Below, one piece after another: positions 22,681 to 35,559 of a stretch of 64,000 bases of DNA. The DNA lies in NCBI GenBank assembly GCA_008973525.1, contig WACJ01000076.1, positions 1,116,001 to 1,180,000 of the forward strand. The letters are read 5' to 3'. This DNA comes from Stenopsyche tienmushanensis. Taxonomy: Eukaryota > Arthropoda > Insecta > Trichoptera > Stenopsychidae. Every line of letters begins with the position of its first letter. Position 1 is the first letter of the stretch. The notes below the pieces were generated by a model. That model did not search any database, had not been told where the DNA came from, and saw only the letters and a program-made list of their open reading frames with translations. The position numbers and the translations under genes are program-made.

Positions 22681-24100
22681 CATGTGCATGTATCTACTTC
22701 TTGGACGAAGAAATAAGGAAACAAATAAAGTACTGGACTTTATGCACTCCAGAAAGTCCCATCCAGATAATTCAACAAGGTCGTCTCGAGTAGTTTTTCA
22801 CTGCCTTTCAAAGAAAGCTGCTCAACTTTTATAATCATCTAAATTCCCTATCGATTTTCCCGGATGTATTGGGATTATAGCTGTAATTTTATGTTTAAAA
22901 ATACAAATGCTATGAAAACCATATCATTGTTTTCAACAATGATCTTGGAAAAATCAACAAATTCTACTATATTTGGGCTTGAATCTGTTGAGAAAATTAT
23001 TAAATTATTGAGAAACGCCCAAATATTATTGTTAAAGACATGAAGAATTTATAATCGACGGTAGTAAATAATAAATTTGTAGGGGTTATGGGTCGAGCAA
23101 ACTACTGTGGGTGTTGTGCTGTATTTTGACGATTCTTCAAAATTTAACGACAACACACAATTTATTACGTTGTAATAAAATATGATCAATAAAGCATGCT
23201 TGTTTCAACCATAAATTTTGTGAAAAAGTAACATGTGCTACGTGGGTTTTTATTATGTTTTTTGTGAAAGTCCGTAGCAAAAATTGAGTTGACGTCCGCT
23301 GGATCTAAAAACGGGCTTAGTGATATTCTATCAACGAATCAACATCACTCGAACGAATTCCATATGATCAATTGTGTAGAGCTGTCATGAATTTAATGTA
23401 AATAGTCTCCATTCAATGGATAAATTTATATTAGGTATGATAAGGGATGTGCAATGAAATATTTCATATGGTCGGGCATAAATCTTTCATCTGTATTTGT
23501 ATAGAAGAATGTGTTTTTCTATATATTTATAGACGGAATCGGGAGATCTTACATCCCGTAACACCGCTATCTACAATGAGGGGACGTCATCTTGAACAAT
23601 GAACAGACATAAATCCCGATCCCAATAAATTTCCGTCTGCTTATTGTCCGAAAAATTCCTCGCGGGTTTCCTTATCCCCCCGACCGACGATTTGTCTTCA
23701 AATTACAAGCGTTTTCGCTTTTCTGTAAGGCTGTAATTTATTTCGTTTTGCAACATTACTATTCGATAAGAGCGGCGTCATTCCGGGGGTATTAGAAAAG
23801 TTTCTGAGAGGGAAAGTGGATTGGCGGTTGGCCATCTTGTGGCTACGAGAGCTTTCAAATTAAATTTCAACAACACTGCTGAAAAACCCGCTCGAAAGCC
23901 TTAAACAGCCTCATAAAAGAAAACATCCCGGGAATGCTCAAATTGATTCGATTGCGAGCCGGAGGAACGTTCAGCCAATTGATAAACTTGCCACTAATAA
24001 TAATGGCAATTGTAAGCCTGATGAAATTTCATCAATTGCCAAAGATACCGCGTACCAATCAATTCAATTCGTATTAAATGAAAAGCAATATTTAAAAAAA
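22681..24100. other. Intronic sequence, unassigned
   Basis: No gene or repeat family recognised; composition becomes more balanced at 23520-24060, which looks unique. Confidence 0.4.
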
Positions 24101-24104
24101 ATAA

Positions 24105-25085
24105 TATGAATTTTGAAAAGATTTTGTTTTTTTTTGCATATCCTCCATTCTCGAAACTACTTTTTTAAACAAAGTTGACATGATATCTCAAGTTCTAATC
24201 AATTTATATACTTCAAAATTAATACAAATCTTTATTATATAATTATCTATAGTTCTTACCAGATTTATATCAAAATTATATTTGTAACTAATTTTAAATA
24301 ATTTAAAAATGAAAAAATAAGACCAAAAATTATTATTTTTTTTAACAATCGCCATTTTGTATAAAAAATTGATTATTTATATTGTTTGAGGTAGAAACTA
24401 TAGCGACATTATTACTTATTAAGAATCTTTTTTATTTTTTTTTATTTTAGATGACTAAAAGGGCTAAAATCGTGTCAACCAGGACACACTTTTTTAGCCC
24501 TTACGCTTTATCAACCTATAACTTTTTTAATTTTTGTATATTCAGAAAATGTCAATCAATATCTCGTAAAAATGTATATTAAAAAAAAATTGCGTTCTTT
24601 TTTTGTCGAACTTGAAAAAATCTTGCATATCAATTGATGAACCCTCACACAATTGATATTACGTCAACACAAAATATTCGATCATTTCTTCGCAAAAGCA
24701 TAAATAATACACATTTTCGACACAAAAGCGTTTTAAATTTAAGATGAAGGACTCTGATTTGATTTATATTTATTTTTAAATGCATCTTTATTATAATTTT
24801 TGTATTAAAAATTAACCAGATTTGTGATTATCGGTGAGCTCTGCTAGAATTTTGAAAAATATCATCTGTATTTTTCGGCTGCCATTGATCACATGTCCGA
24901 TAGCTCCTTCCTATATAACAAATCTAATATATAAAAATGAATTGGGTTTTGTTCGTTCGAAATGCGCTACCATATCGTTCATCGGATTGCAATAAAACTT
25001 CTTTCACTTATTGCCAAAGACTTCGCAAGTAACATAGTTATAGTTTAATATACAAAAATCAATGTTTGTTTGTCCGTATTTAATG
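24105..25085 (+). repeat. Left arm of a large inverted repeat
   Basis: About 980 bp whose reverse complement reappears at 26283-27265. Order: family F (24110-24540), a TCGACAAAAAAAGAAC-type block, an LTR-J-like scrap, ATTATCGGTGAGCTCTGCTA, CCGATAGCTCCTTCCTATAT and Helitron E from 24923. Divergence is visible by eye but co-linearity is complete. Confidence 0.75.
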
Positions 25086-25215
25086 CGCTGCCATATCGTT
25101 CATTCGATTGTAATAAAACTTTGCCAATTTATTGTTTTCACTTTCTCAAATAATATAAGTATAGAATAATTAACTTACAGTAGATCTTATATATAAAAAT
25201 TAATGTTTGAAAGTT
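24923..25215 (+). mobile_element. Helitron family E copy inside the left arm
   Basis: Starts TCTAATATATAAAAATGAAT after an A, has both GCGCTACCATATCG and GCGCTGCCATATCG blocks, and ends raggedly near TATATATAAAAATTAATGTT. The CTAG terminus is absent. Confidence 0.55.
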
Positions 25216-25219
25216 TCAA

Positions 25220-26280
25220 TAAAGATCTGATATAATAAAGTTTTTTTTTTAGTTCTTGTTCAGTTACGCCATTCCTAAACTCAAAACGTCATGGAATAAT
25301 ATATTTTTAAAATATTTATTTTGCTGTTAAAACTGTATTTTCATTCAAATTAACAGTCCCCTGACATAGACAACAGTTTCTTGGGACGCCAAAATAAGGC
25401 TTAATCCATTTAGTCCAATTCCATTTTTTTTGTCTTGCAAAAATGTAGTATTTGCCATAAATTCCGTACGTCAGCTCCAAAGAGGATTGGTATTTTCAAG
25501 GCATAAAATTTAATGTACACATATTCCATCGAATGTAGGAGCAACTTTGACCTTGATAAGACCAATACACACCCCATACGTTACGACGCCGTAGAAAGGT
25601 TATCGTTTACATAATTTTATACCGCGTCGTAACCTTATCTTTTCCGATACAATACTTGCGATAGGAAATACATACAGCGAAATAAAATAGACAAGGCATG
25701 ACACTCGTGTAATTTATGTGCCCGAAGATTTACACCCGAAAGTGGATCGGTGAGCGCGGATAAGATTACAGGACCATCATTTACAGCAATCGTAAAAAAT
25801 ATATACGTGTGTTGTCCCGGCGGCGTGAGCCATTGGCAGCTAATAGCTTTATAATAATGAAACGGCTGCAAATCAAATTTACGACTGTTCGATTGTTGGC
25901 GCATGCAAGAAAGTGGCGTGATGAACCGTGCGTGTCGCGCGCCGCGACTCGATAGCCCCGGCACTCGACGGTACGATTGATGCTCTTAAAGAAACACTTT
26001 TTAAACGAGGGATTTAAATCTTACTAAGCCGTATGACATCAACTTTACTTAATCTAAGATTATTTATTATTATGCAAGTTGATGGATTCTATCAAAGAAG
26101 AGGATCGATAATAAATTTAAAAAAAGACCAATAGACAATGGTGGGCAGCAAGAAAATTATCAGCCCACTGCAAATAATAACAATAAATGCCAACATGTTA
26201 ATGATCTCATATTGAAAACTATTGATTGATTGATTTATTGATTATTTTATGTTTGTGAGACATTGATATTATGGATGGCT
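25220..26280. other. Spacer between the inverted arms
   Basis: About 1.1 kb without recognised repeats. 25635-25964 (-) is a 109-codon frame (MPGLSSRGARHARFI) in a moderately GC-rich patch; not recognised. Confidence 0.35.
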
Positions 26281-26282
26281 AC

Positions 26283-27265
26283 AAACAAACATTGATTTTT
26301 ATATATTAGATTATACTTATGTTACTTGCAGAATCTTTAGCAAAAAGTGGACGAAGTTTCATCACAATCCGAAGAACAATATGGCAGTGCATTTCGATCG
26401 AACAAAGCCCAAAGTTTTGTTATATAGGAAGGAGTTATCGGACATGTGGTCAATGGCAGCCAAAAAACACATGCTACACGATGTTTTTCAAAATTCTATC
26501 AGGGCTCACCGATAATCCAAATTCTAGTCAATTTTTTAATGCAAAAATTATAATTAGAAGAAGAAATGAACGAATATTGTGTGTAGACGTAATATCAATT
26601 GTGTGAGGGTTCATTAATTGATATACAAGATTGACTCGGTTCAAGGCACAAATTTTGGTTGTTTTTTCTAGCTCGACAAAAAAGAAACCAAAAACAATTT
26701 TACGAGATATTGATTGACATTTTCAAAATATACAAAAAAAAATTAAAAGTTATATGTTAGTAAAGCGTAAGGGCTTAAAAAAGCGTGTCCTGGTTGACAC
26801 GGTTTTAACCCTTTTAATCTTCTAAAATTAAAATAATAAAAGTGTTTTCAAATAAATAAATACGTTGCTATAGTTCCTACCTCAAAGAATAAAAAATAAT
26901 TTAATTTTTATAAAATAACGACCGTTCAAAAAAAAAAAGTAAAATTTTTGGTTTTATTTTTTTCATTTTTAAATTATTTAAAAATGGTTTAAAATAATAT
27001 TTTGACATAAATCTGCTAGCGACAATAAAACATTATATAAAAAAGATTTATATTAATTTTGAAGTAAATAAATTAATTAAAACTTGAGATATCATGTCAA
27101 CAATGTTGAATGGTAGAACAGGCTTAATTTTTACATCACTAAAATAGCTATAACTCCATAAATAATTAGAATTTTGTAAATTTCTTTGGAGAATATATTC
27201 GCAATAGTCTAAACTTTAAAAATATGCAAACCAAACAAAATCGATTTTTTCTTTGCAAAAATAAA
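26283..27265 (-). repeat. Right arm of the large inverted repeat
   Basis: Mirror of 24105-25085: Helitron E (26283-26435, minus), GGAAGGAGTTATCGGACATG, CACCGATAATCCAAATTCTA, TCAATTGTGTGAGGGTTCAT, GCGTGTCCTGGTTGACACG and finally ACTTGAGATATCATGTCAAC of family F. The Helitron's second block is missing, so that side is shorter. Confidence 0.75.
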
Positions 27266-27849
27266 ACAATTTCGATTTTTGTAATGATGACCTCCTATTT
27301 GCTGAAATTAAAGCAAATCTTATTCTGATTATTCCTTAATAATTAGAGAACATTAAAAATTAGGAAGGCTTGGTGATAAGCTTCAAAAGACTCAAACTAA
27401 TTCAAACTGCATTATTATATTACTTAGTATCATATGAAGATTCGGAATTTCATTAAATCCATGATCGATCATGTTTGGGTATGGTTCTGTACATTTTTGT
27501 ACAAATTTGACTGATTAAAATTGACAAAAATACGGTGGTCTTCAATTGTCTTTAAATAAGTCATTGTATACAGATTATCAGAAGGCAAAAATGTTTTAAT
27601 TCCTAAAAAAAGTTCCAAGCGGAGAGCGACGCAAATCAAGAATTTGATGAATTATTGGTTCTAAAAATGCTGACTTCTATAAAAATGTTGTTGAAATACT
27701 ATTGCAGCTAAAGAATATTAATTTGATTGAATAAAATATGTTTTGTTAAATTTAAAGCATTTTAATGTTTACCTATGAATTCCGAACGTTCATGTGGTAC
27801 GCCCTAATATAATTGTATAAACCAAGGATTTATATCTTAAATTCGACAA

Positions 27850-28276
27850 TAATTTTCGTATAGCCCCGAGCCCCCATTTTCGTATAATACCATCAATGTG
27901 ACCGATAAAATTCCTTTCTGCTAAAACACGGACTAAAACTTGCAAAATTCCCGATTTCCCGACAGATTATTTATTTCCGTCGCTGCAAATGAATACTTAT
28001 ATACTATAATACTTTGATGTGATTCGCAATTATATTACGGATGAATTCAAAAATTCTGAACCCCGTATCTATTATATTTCATATCGATATTCCCATTATT
28101 AGAGTCGAGGTGTAGTAAAAACATCACCGGTAGGGAAAGGTTAATATAACAATTTTAAAAACTTGTATGTATATATAGATTAGACAGTTACTGTCGATTT
28201 TTTCGGGATTACTTTTACTAATCCCGGAATTCATGAGCACCTAAAACTTTCCGGGATCCCGGGATTGGATTCCCTA
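27850..28276 (-). mobile_element. hAT family G copy with one terminus
   Basis: Minus strand starts at 28276 with TAGGGAATCCAATCCCGGGA and passes through CCGGTGATGTTTTTACTACA to CGGGAATTTTGCAAGTTTTA near 27950. No transposase remains. Confidence 0.65.
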
Positions 28277-28289
28277 CAAAGCTAACAAA

Positions 28290-29430
28290 ACGCTCAGCTC
28301 ATCATCCATTATCATAATTTGGATTTTGTTTGACAAATTCTATATTTGTACACACGTTCGATGAAATATGGCATGACTAAAACAGGTAGTAAAATTTGTT
28401 TTAATAAATACTAAAAAAAACTCTGATGTCCGAGCTTAAGTGTCACCAGGCTTTATATGGTAAAAAGTTAGCTAACATGTGTGTTCTTCGTCAATGATTA
28501 AGTATTATTGGTTCTTGAATCCATCTGTATCGAAGTGTTAGGACTCGTGTTTACATTTATAATTGATCTTTCGCCACATTCCGGTAGTGGTGTGGTGTGA
28601 TGCAACCGTATGACAGCATCTGCATTGGTGCAACGCTCGATGGCGAAACCGATGACGACATCATGCCCGATTGACATCCACGGCAGACGAATCCATCTCG
28701 CTAATGTAAAACACAAAAGGGAGCTGTCCAAGTCGTTATCTCGGCTGCGGAGGACGTTATTCTTCCATTAGACACGAGCGTCGCCGTTTCCACCTTCATA
28801 TTTATCCCGTAAACAAAGATGTGATTTACGAGGGACATAACGTGGAGCATTTACGTGTTTTTCGGGGTGACAGGTACAAGTGGTAAATAAAGGAGCTCTT
28901 CCGCCCCGGTGGGCCGAAGAAAACGAATTTTACCCTTGTATTAATATTTCATGCCCACTCGAGGATGTGCCCCGAACAACTACGGGGAATCGCGCAACTG
29001 CAGCGGAATATTCGCACTCGAATACCCGTTACTTTTTTTTGCTCGCCAAGGGAAGAAAAATGCATATATTTGAATATATTAGCACCGGTTGCTGGGGTGG
29101 AAGATGGTAACGATCTGGAATCTGGCTTGTTAGCAGCTCCTGGCGTGCCCAGATGAATTATGTAGTCAATAATGCATATTTTTAGAGTAAATTCGCGATG
29201 AATTCCAGATGCTTAGCATTTGCATAATTTACCAGCCAAGTGATAAACGTATGCCATAGATCGTCTGTGAATTCTAGAAAATTTCATACTAGGAATTTCA
29301 ATAAAGAAATATATATTTCTATTCATAATCATAAAAATAAGACCCAAGTATTTGATCAAGCGCTTCGCGAAGTCGAGAAACAATCTGCTGGAAAAGTGAT
29401 TGCTACGATATTTTGAGATCCGAAAGGTAT
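28290..29430. other. Unique island, partly GC-rich
   Basis: 28550-29150 has balanced composition and short frames on both strands (77 and 76 codons) without recognisable domains. Nothing else seen. Confidence 0.35.
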
Positions 29431-29439
29431 TTTATTGAT

Positions 29440-29640
29440 TAAATGAAGAAAGAGCGTTAACAAGATCTGCATGTCCAATTGGTCCGCTTATCGGACCGCT
29501 GATATGGCAAAAAAGCTCTTCACGATCGGATGCGTCAATGAATGGATCTTCGCATGGGCACTCCGAAGTCGGGGTGAAATTAAATCTACTGAACGACACC
29601 CTAAATCGCTTGTGTCCCGTGAGAAACTGAAACGTCCGGT
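29440..29640. repeat. Dispersed repeat C copy
   Basis: GTCCAATTGGTCCGCTTATC, GACCGCTGATATGGCAAAAA, GATCTTCGCATGGGCACTCC: close to 22430-22600. Confidence 0.5.
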
Positions 29641-29679
29641 GATCTTATATTATATGGTATTTTTGGGACTCGAAATGTA

Positions 29680-29940
29680 TTAGGCTGTCCCATAAGTTTC
29701 TTTCGCTTTCGTTTTCCATATTTATCATGAAATTAAATAATAAAGTATACTTAAGAAGTAACTTTAATGGCAGTTGATCACAAAATTTAGCTATAAATAA
29801 GTTATATGATTGGAATATAGTACCAATAACGCAAAAATGCGGATCCGGATTATAAAATGTTAACATCAATCTTTTCATCCAATACAGCATTGGATCCTTT
29901 ATTTTCGTCCATTTTATGGTCGAAGACATAAACGAAAGCG
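29680..29940. mobile_element. mariner-type terminal sequence
   Basis: TTAGGCTGTCCCATAAGTTT at 29680 looks like a mariner terminal repeat, with TA before it. Inside, TTTCGCTTTCGTTTTC is partly mirrored at 29928-29940, but the opposite terminus was not found. Confidence 0.4.
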
Positions 29941-30670
29941 GATTTCAGATTGCACATCCCGTATGCATTGAAACAATCGAGTGCACGAGTCTGGCGTGCA
30001 TTCTTTTGCCCACCTCAGCTCACGTGTGCAAGATGCATCGCCGGCGTGAATTACAACTAGAACCACAACAGACACTACAGAAAATCGTCCATGGCAATAA
30101 AATAGCCACAAATCAGATTTATTGCATATCGATCGGGAAGAGACGGGATGATGCATGGATGTGTGCTCGGCGCCCGTGCATCGCACAGCCAGATAAATCA
30201 CGACCAAGAACTGACTTGTACAAACGCCGGATTAACCTACACCTCGATTGATCTCCAGACACGGACGAAGATGATTTATCACATCTAAGTTTATCTCTTC
30301 TTCCGCTCGACGGACTAAACTCAGACCAGTTGAGGCTAATGCAGTTCAATGTTGTGTTACAACGTGGCTGCACAACGCCCAACAGCTTAATTACTAATGA
30401 CACCGGAGCTACGTGCACTTGTACGATTCAGATAACTCGGATGTAGGGACAACTGCTGGATGACATAATCTCAAGGATTTATAATACAGGCTCTATTACC
30501 TTCTAATCACGAGGCATGATTTCAGCTACAAGATATCATCACGAAGAATGTTAATCGGGCAGCAGAGCGAAAGCCTTTGATGATGATGCATGATTGATAC
30601 GTCGATATTAAATCGAAAGATATGTCATATAAATACCTAATCTTCCTGTGCTCAGCGAATATTATCCATT
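29941..30670. other. Unique island with opposing 111- and 99-codon frames
   Basis: Balanced composition, rich in short palindromic GATC/CGAT words. The plus frame at 29916-30251 and minus frame at 30119-30418 overlap and neither is recognised; at most one could be real. Possible regulatory sequence. Confidence 0.3.
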
Positions 30671-30682
30671 TAAATTAACTTT

Positions 30683-30995
30683 ATCCCGGGATTCAGGATC
30701 CAGAAAACTTTCCCTACCGGTGATGTATTTACTACACCTCGACTCTAATAATGGGAATATCCATATGAAATATAATAGATACGGCGTTCAGAATTTTTGT
30801 ATTCCTCCGTAATATAATTACGAATCACATCAAAGTATTATAGTGTAAAAGTATTCATCTGAAGCAACGGAAATTAATAATTTGGCGGGAAATCGGGAAT
30901 TTTGCGAGTAGTCCGTGTCTCAGCAGAAAGGAGTTTTATCAGTCACATTGATGATGTTATATGAAAATGAAGGCTCATGCGCATTTTGAAATTTT
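30683..30995 (+). mobile_element. hAT family G, partial copy
   Basis: A damaged terminus (ATCCCGGGATTCAGGATCC) is followed directly by CCCTACCGGTGATGTATTTA and the family body through CGGGAAATCGGGAATTTTGC. Apparent internal deletion just inside the terminus. Confidence 0.6.
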
Positions 30996-31264
30996 TTTTA
31001 GTGTTTTTTTTAATTATCTTTCCCAAAATCGATAGCCAAATCAACAAAAACAAAGTGAAGATAAGCAAGTTTAAACAAACAAGGGTAGAAATGTAAGTTT
31101 TGAGGTCGATCTCGAAGGATATTTAGGCATTTGTCATCTGGAAGACATTATAGAAAGATAAAGTTAACATTTGCAAGTCGTTATAGAAATATGTATCAAT
31201 GAGACGCTGGATTCGCTTTTCGGAGACGCACACATCTGATGGACGCAGCAACGAACGAGTTAAT

Positions 31265-31560
31265 TAAATAAACATTGTCAACATTCGGCCATTTCTTCAA
31301 GTAAACATAAACAATACACTTGAAATCGATTAACGTACAAGAGAGCTCTTTCTGAATCACTGGAATTTGATCGCAAATACGCGATCATCCTACCATACAG
31401 GCTAAGAATGTATTCTATTAATCAATATACTTCAAATTTGATAAGATCCTTTTTTAATATAGCCTTCTATTTTTTTCTACCAGATTTATGTCAAAATTTT
31501 ATTTTTAACCATTTAAAAAAAAATTAAAATGAAAAAATAGGTCAAAAACACTCAAAATAT
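31265..31560. repeat. LTR-J scrap and family F fragment
   Basis: 31265-31350 has AAATAAACATTGTC and ACACTTGAAATCGATTAACG as in J copies. 31425-31560 matches the middle of family F (CTTCAAATTTGATAAGATCC, ACCAGATTTATGTCAAAAT). Confidence 0.4.
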
Positions 31561-31651
31561 TTGTGTCTCAAGACTAGAATACACCCCCCCCTTAATTAAA
31601 TTATTTCAACAATATTACATGATTAGATCTGTTTATAATTTTATTAATATA

Positions 31652-32090
31652 CTAGCTCATACCCGGCACGTTACTGCCACACAAGTAATAATTCTAAAAA
31701 TATCGTTTGAAATTTGAAAGAGTTATCTTGTTTAATTAGGAATGATGGAAATAATGATTTTTTTATTTTGTTGGTTTTATTATAAATATGAACAAACATG
31801 CAAACATTGATTTTTATATATAAAATCTATTGTAAGTTAATTATACTATACCTATATTATTTGAGAAAGTGCAAACAATAAGTTGGCAAAGTTTTATGGC
31901 AATCGAATGAACGGTATAGCAGCGTATTAAATACGGACAAACAAACATTATTTTTTATTTTATAGAAGACTATGCCTATGTTACTTGCGGAATCTTTAGC
32001 AGTAAGTGGACGAAGTTTTATCGCAATCCGATGAACGGTATGGCAGCGCATTTCGAACGAACAAAATCCAATTCATTTTTATATATTAGA
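31652..32090 (-). mobile_element. Helitron family E, full length, about 439 bp
   Basis: Minus strand starts TCTAATATATAAAAATGAAT at 32090 and ends at 31652 with GGCAGTAACGTGCCGGGTAT then GAGCTAG. The end therefore shows a small hairpin (GGCA/TGCC) nine bases before CTAG, and insertion is between A and T, as expected for Helitrons. No Rep/helicase, so nonautonomous. The interior is a tandem of two related blocks. Confidence 0.75.
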
Positions 32091-32099
32091 TTTATATTT

Positions 32100-33160
32100 T
32101 AGAAAAAATATTTTATCCCTATTAAGTTCCGTTTTGTATAATGTTGTTTGTGTTGTTTATAATGATCCCTGTTTATAGCAAGATAACATGATTTAATGCT
32201 ACACTCAAATGAAATTCAAGTGAACAGTGCCCTAATATACAGTCCCCTGACATAGGCAACAATCCCCCGTGTCAATTTTTTTCAGAAATTGCTTATACTC
32301 TTATTTACGTGCGCATTGAAAAGTTTAAAATAGGACAATGATACAGTCAGACATGCATTATGCACGCGCACGAGTGATGGATATTGACAAATGACGCGAT
32401 AACGCGAGCAGTCTTCTTCACTCCACGTCCATAATCAGAACTTGTTTAACGTCCATCAGAAGCTCTCATGGTGTGTAAACATCAAACATTCAAAAGCGCC
32501 GTGTGATAATGGAACGTGTCAACAGCGGAGGCACGCGAGGACCAGCCCCTCCACCTCCAGCCCAAACAATCTCTGCTAATCCTCTTAATAGACTTTTATG
32601 GGGGAACTTTGCGATTCCCGCCGAATTATTAACCCAGAAATTCGGGGAAATTTGACGACGGGTCGAGCCGAATTCTCGGATAAAACTTGGGAACCGCGAT
32701 CGCTGTTTGATTGCTGTTCCGCCGGGATAATTGGCATGAGATATCGATTTTATCAACTGCGGCATATAATTCTGCCGAGACTTTATTATCAGCGTTCTAG
32801 TTTGTAGGATAAATGTATTAATCGGACCATAAAAATGACATCAACGATATTTTCGTTCGTTTTGACAGCGGCTAATAAGATAAACCCTGAAGTTTGCGTT
32901 GAAGCGCTTTCAAAATTTGATCAAAAAGTTCGTTTAAATTTAGCCACGTCTATTGAAGTCCTAGTCACCTTTTATAGAAAGTAGACTACATTTATATAAC
33001 AATAAATAACGTTAGCTATTTGTAAACAAAAAAGTAGTTTTGTAAATTTTAATTTAACGCCGATATATAAGATTATTCAAATTTAAAAAAAAAATCTTTT
33101 TTTCCTGATTTATATTTTATTAATCATATTTGTAATTACAAGCATTGTATCATCATCTCT
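32100..33160. other. Unique-looking intronic sequence
   Basis: 32330-32830 is more GC-rich, with overlapping 91- (-) and 69-codon (+) frames that are not recognised. The rest is AT-rich with nothing assigned. Confidence 0.35.
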
Positions 33161-33169
33161 TTCTCATAA

Positions 33170-33515
33170 CTGTCTAATCTATATATATAAATATATAGAG
33201 TACATATATATTTTTCAAATTGTTATATAAACCTTTCCCTACCGGTGATGTATTTACTACACCTCGACTCTAATAATGGGAATATCCATATGAAATATTA
33301 TAGATACGGCGTTCATAATTATTGTATTCCTCCGTAATATAGTTACGAATCACATCAATGTATTATAGTGTATAAGTATTCATCTGCAGCGACGGAAACA
33401 AATAATTTGCCGGGAAATCGGGAATTTTGCGAGTTTTAGTCCGTGTCTCAGCAGACAGGAATTTTATCAGTCAAATTGATTGAGTCAGATTGAATGAGGT
33501 TATACGAAAATGGAC
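33170..33515 (+). mobile_element. hAT family G, partial copy
   Basis: CCCTACCGGTGATGTATTTA through CGGGAAATCGGGAATTTTGC, AGTCCGTGTCTCAGCAGAC; termini missing. Confidence 0.6.
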
Positions 33516-33519
33516 ATCG

Positions 33520-34905
33520 AACATACTCTCTCTGGATCACTCTAGTGCGCACACAACATGTGAGTGCATACTCAACAAAGAATTAAGAATATTTCATATC
33601 ATTTATTCTGAATTCAATTTGTGCTAATTATAATAATCAATATAAACTAATGCCATTTTCAATATGTAACGCTTATGTTACGCACGTACACACATGCAAG
33701 AACCAACGAACATTGTAACGCCCATGCTTTTTTGCACGATCGCAAATAATTTCGAGCTTTGATGCCTTTTCAAAAACGTCATTATTATGGTCCCTTCCGT
33801 TGTTAGAACTAATTTGGCGAAAATTCTCTCAGCTCGCGGTATAGACGTATTTTCATTAATTTAAAATGAGAAATACGTGCAGTGCCTAGAAAGTACATTT
33901 TTCACTTCTCCGCATCGCAATGATTTTATTTCATTAAAACTTTTTTACGTTTCTCCTGGTACCCTGGACCGAGTTAATGTTTATTTTTCGTATAATTTTT
34001 CATTTCTGCCCCCCCCACCGGTATTACTTTTCGCGCGAGTGGGGTTGGTAGATAAACCAATAATAATCTGCCGCTTTAATTATCCGAGCCTCTCTTCGAT
34101 CTCTCTGTCAGCAGATCTCGAAAATTAACACGAATTCGCACTCTGCCATTTCTCAGAATTATCTCGCCGATAAAAAAAACTTTGGCGGCTTGTAACCACC
34201 GACTTTGCTGAATTATTAAAGCATGACTCAATGATCGGCGCACTTTGATCGCGAGATGAAGACAAACTGAAAAAAATCGACATCGAAATGCTCTCTGTAC
34301 TTGCCGAGGACGACTTTAAATATGGCTTCCAAACAGATAATTCATCAACATGAAGAACATTAGAAGCAATAGCATAAATGAAATATATAAGCAAATCCTA
34401 ACAAAATTAACCATTTGACAGCAACGATCGAATTTGATGCCAAAAAAGCGGACCGTCGAAAAATCGACGCTTTTACATTTTTAATTCTTATCTTACAACT
34501 TCAAAATGCATAGAATATAATATCCTTTGTTTTTAAGTGTTTCGGTGCATTTTGATCGAATAGAATGTTTATTTTTTAAAAATATAAATATTTCCACCAA
34601 GGAGTTCATCATAAAATTGAGAGATATCAGGAGAGTGGGACTTTATAGGACAAAAAAAGACCGGACCGACCAAAATACACTAAAATCGCCAATATTCTTA
34701 AATAAATGGCAGGATTTTTCATCTTAAAAATAATGTATTGAATCAGGATAATTTATGTGCACCTTATGGGTTTCAAAGCGTATAAAAGAAACTTTTTTTT
34801 CCTATTTTTTTTTTAATACAATAAAACAAATATTTAATTCAAACTTTACAGCACATAAAATAGCAATTTTTAGACAATATTTCATTTAAAAATATTGAAC
34901 ATTCA
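33520..34905. other. Unique-looking intronic sequence
   Basis: Frames of 83 (+, 33877) and 89 (-, 34125) codons, not recognised. No repeat family assigned. Confidence 0.35.
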
Positions 34906-34909
34906 GTCA

Positions 34910-35190
34910 TTAACTCTTTGCGGTCCTATGTCGAGTGTGGCTCGACATTTTTATTTCTATTTTTTTTCCCACTCAGATTTAAAATCAAGTGATTTTATTT
35001 TGCGTATCGTGTTTAGGACAGTATTTGGAAAGGAATATTGGCTTTTATGATCCATCATAGTGTTTTGCCTACCTGCTAGAGATACAAAGAAAAGAGGCTG
35101 TTGTCCGGATAAAATCCTAAAACACAGGCAGTGATTCTTATTAACACGCGCTTTCGTGAACATCTCCGATTATACTTAAGAAATTTTTAC
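34910..35190. mobile_element. piggyBac-like MITE
   Basis: TTAACTCTTTGCGGTCCTAT, then a small inverted repeat GTCGAGTGTGGCTCGAC. Shares ends and an internal ACACGCGCTTTCGTGAACAT-like piece with 8807-8960. The 68-codon frame inside is not recognised. Confidence 0.4.
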
Positions 35191-35204
35191 ATAGTAATAT
35201 TCAT

Positions 35205-35540
35205 AATATTTCCCGACAAATTATTTATTTCCGTCGCTGCAGATGAATACTTATACACTATAATACTTTGATGTGATTCGTAATTATATTATGGACAAAT
35301 AGAAAACTTTTGAACTCCGTATCTATTATATTTCATATCGATATTCCCATTATTAGAGTCGAGGTGTAGTAAATACATCACCGGTAGGAAAAAGTTAATA
35401 AAACAATTTGAAAAACATATATGTACTATATAGATGTATACACAGATTAGACAGTTACTACCCCTAGGTGTCGCCTAAGCACGCCAATTAGTAGTTACGC
35501 CACTGTTTCCAAGCGTTTCAAATTTCAAAAGCGGGTTCAA
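35205..35540 (-). mobile_element. hAT family G, partial copy
   Basis: Reverse-oriented body from CCCGACAAATTATTTATTTC to CATCACCGGTAGGAAAAAG, followed by GTTACGCCACTGTTTCCAAG as in the 45 kb and 56 kb copies; the terminus is missing. Confidence 0.6.
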
Positions 35541-35559
35541 ATAAATTTCCAAAATTATA

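Noticed and set aside
29645..29929. 94-codon minus frame starting MSSTIKWTKIKDP
   Set aside because: Lies within a probable mariner-type MITE next to TTAGGCTGTCCC; no transposase motif and no other support for a gene.
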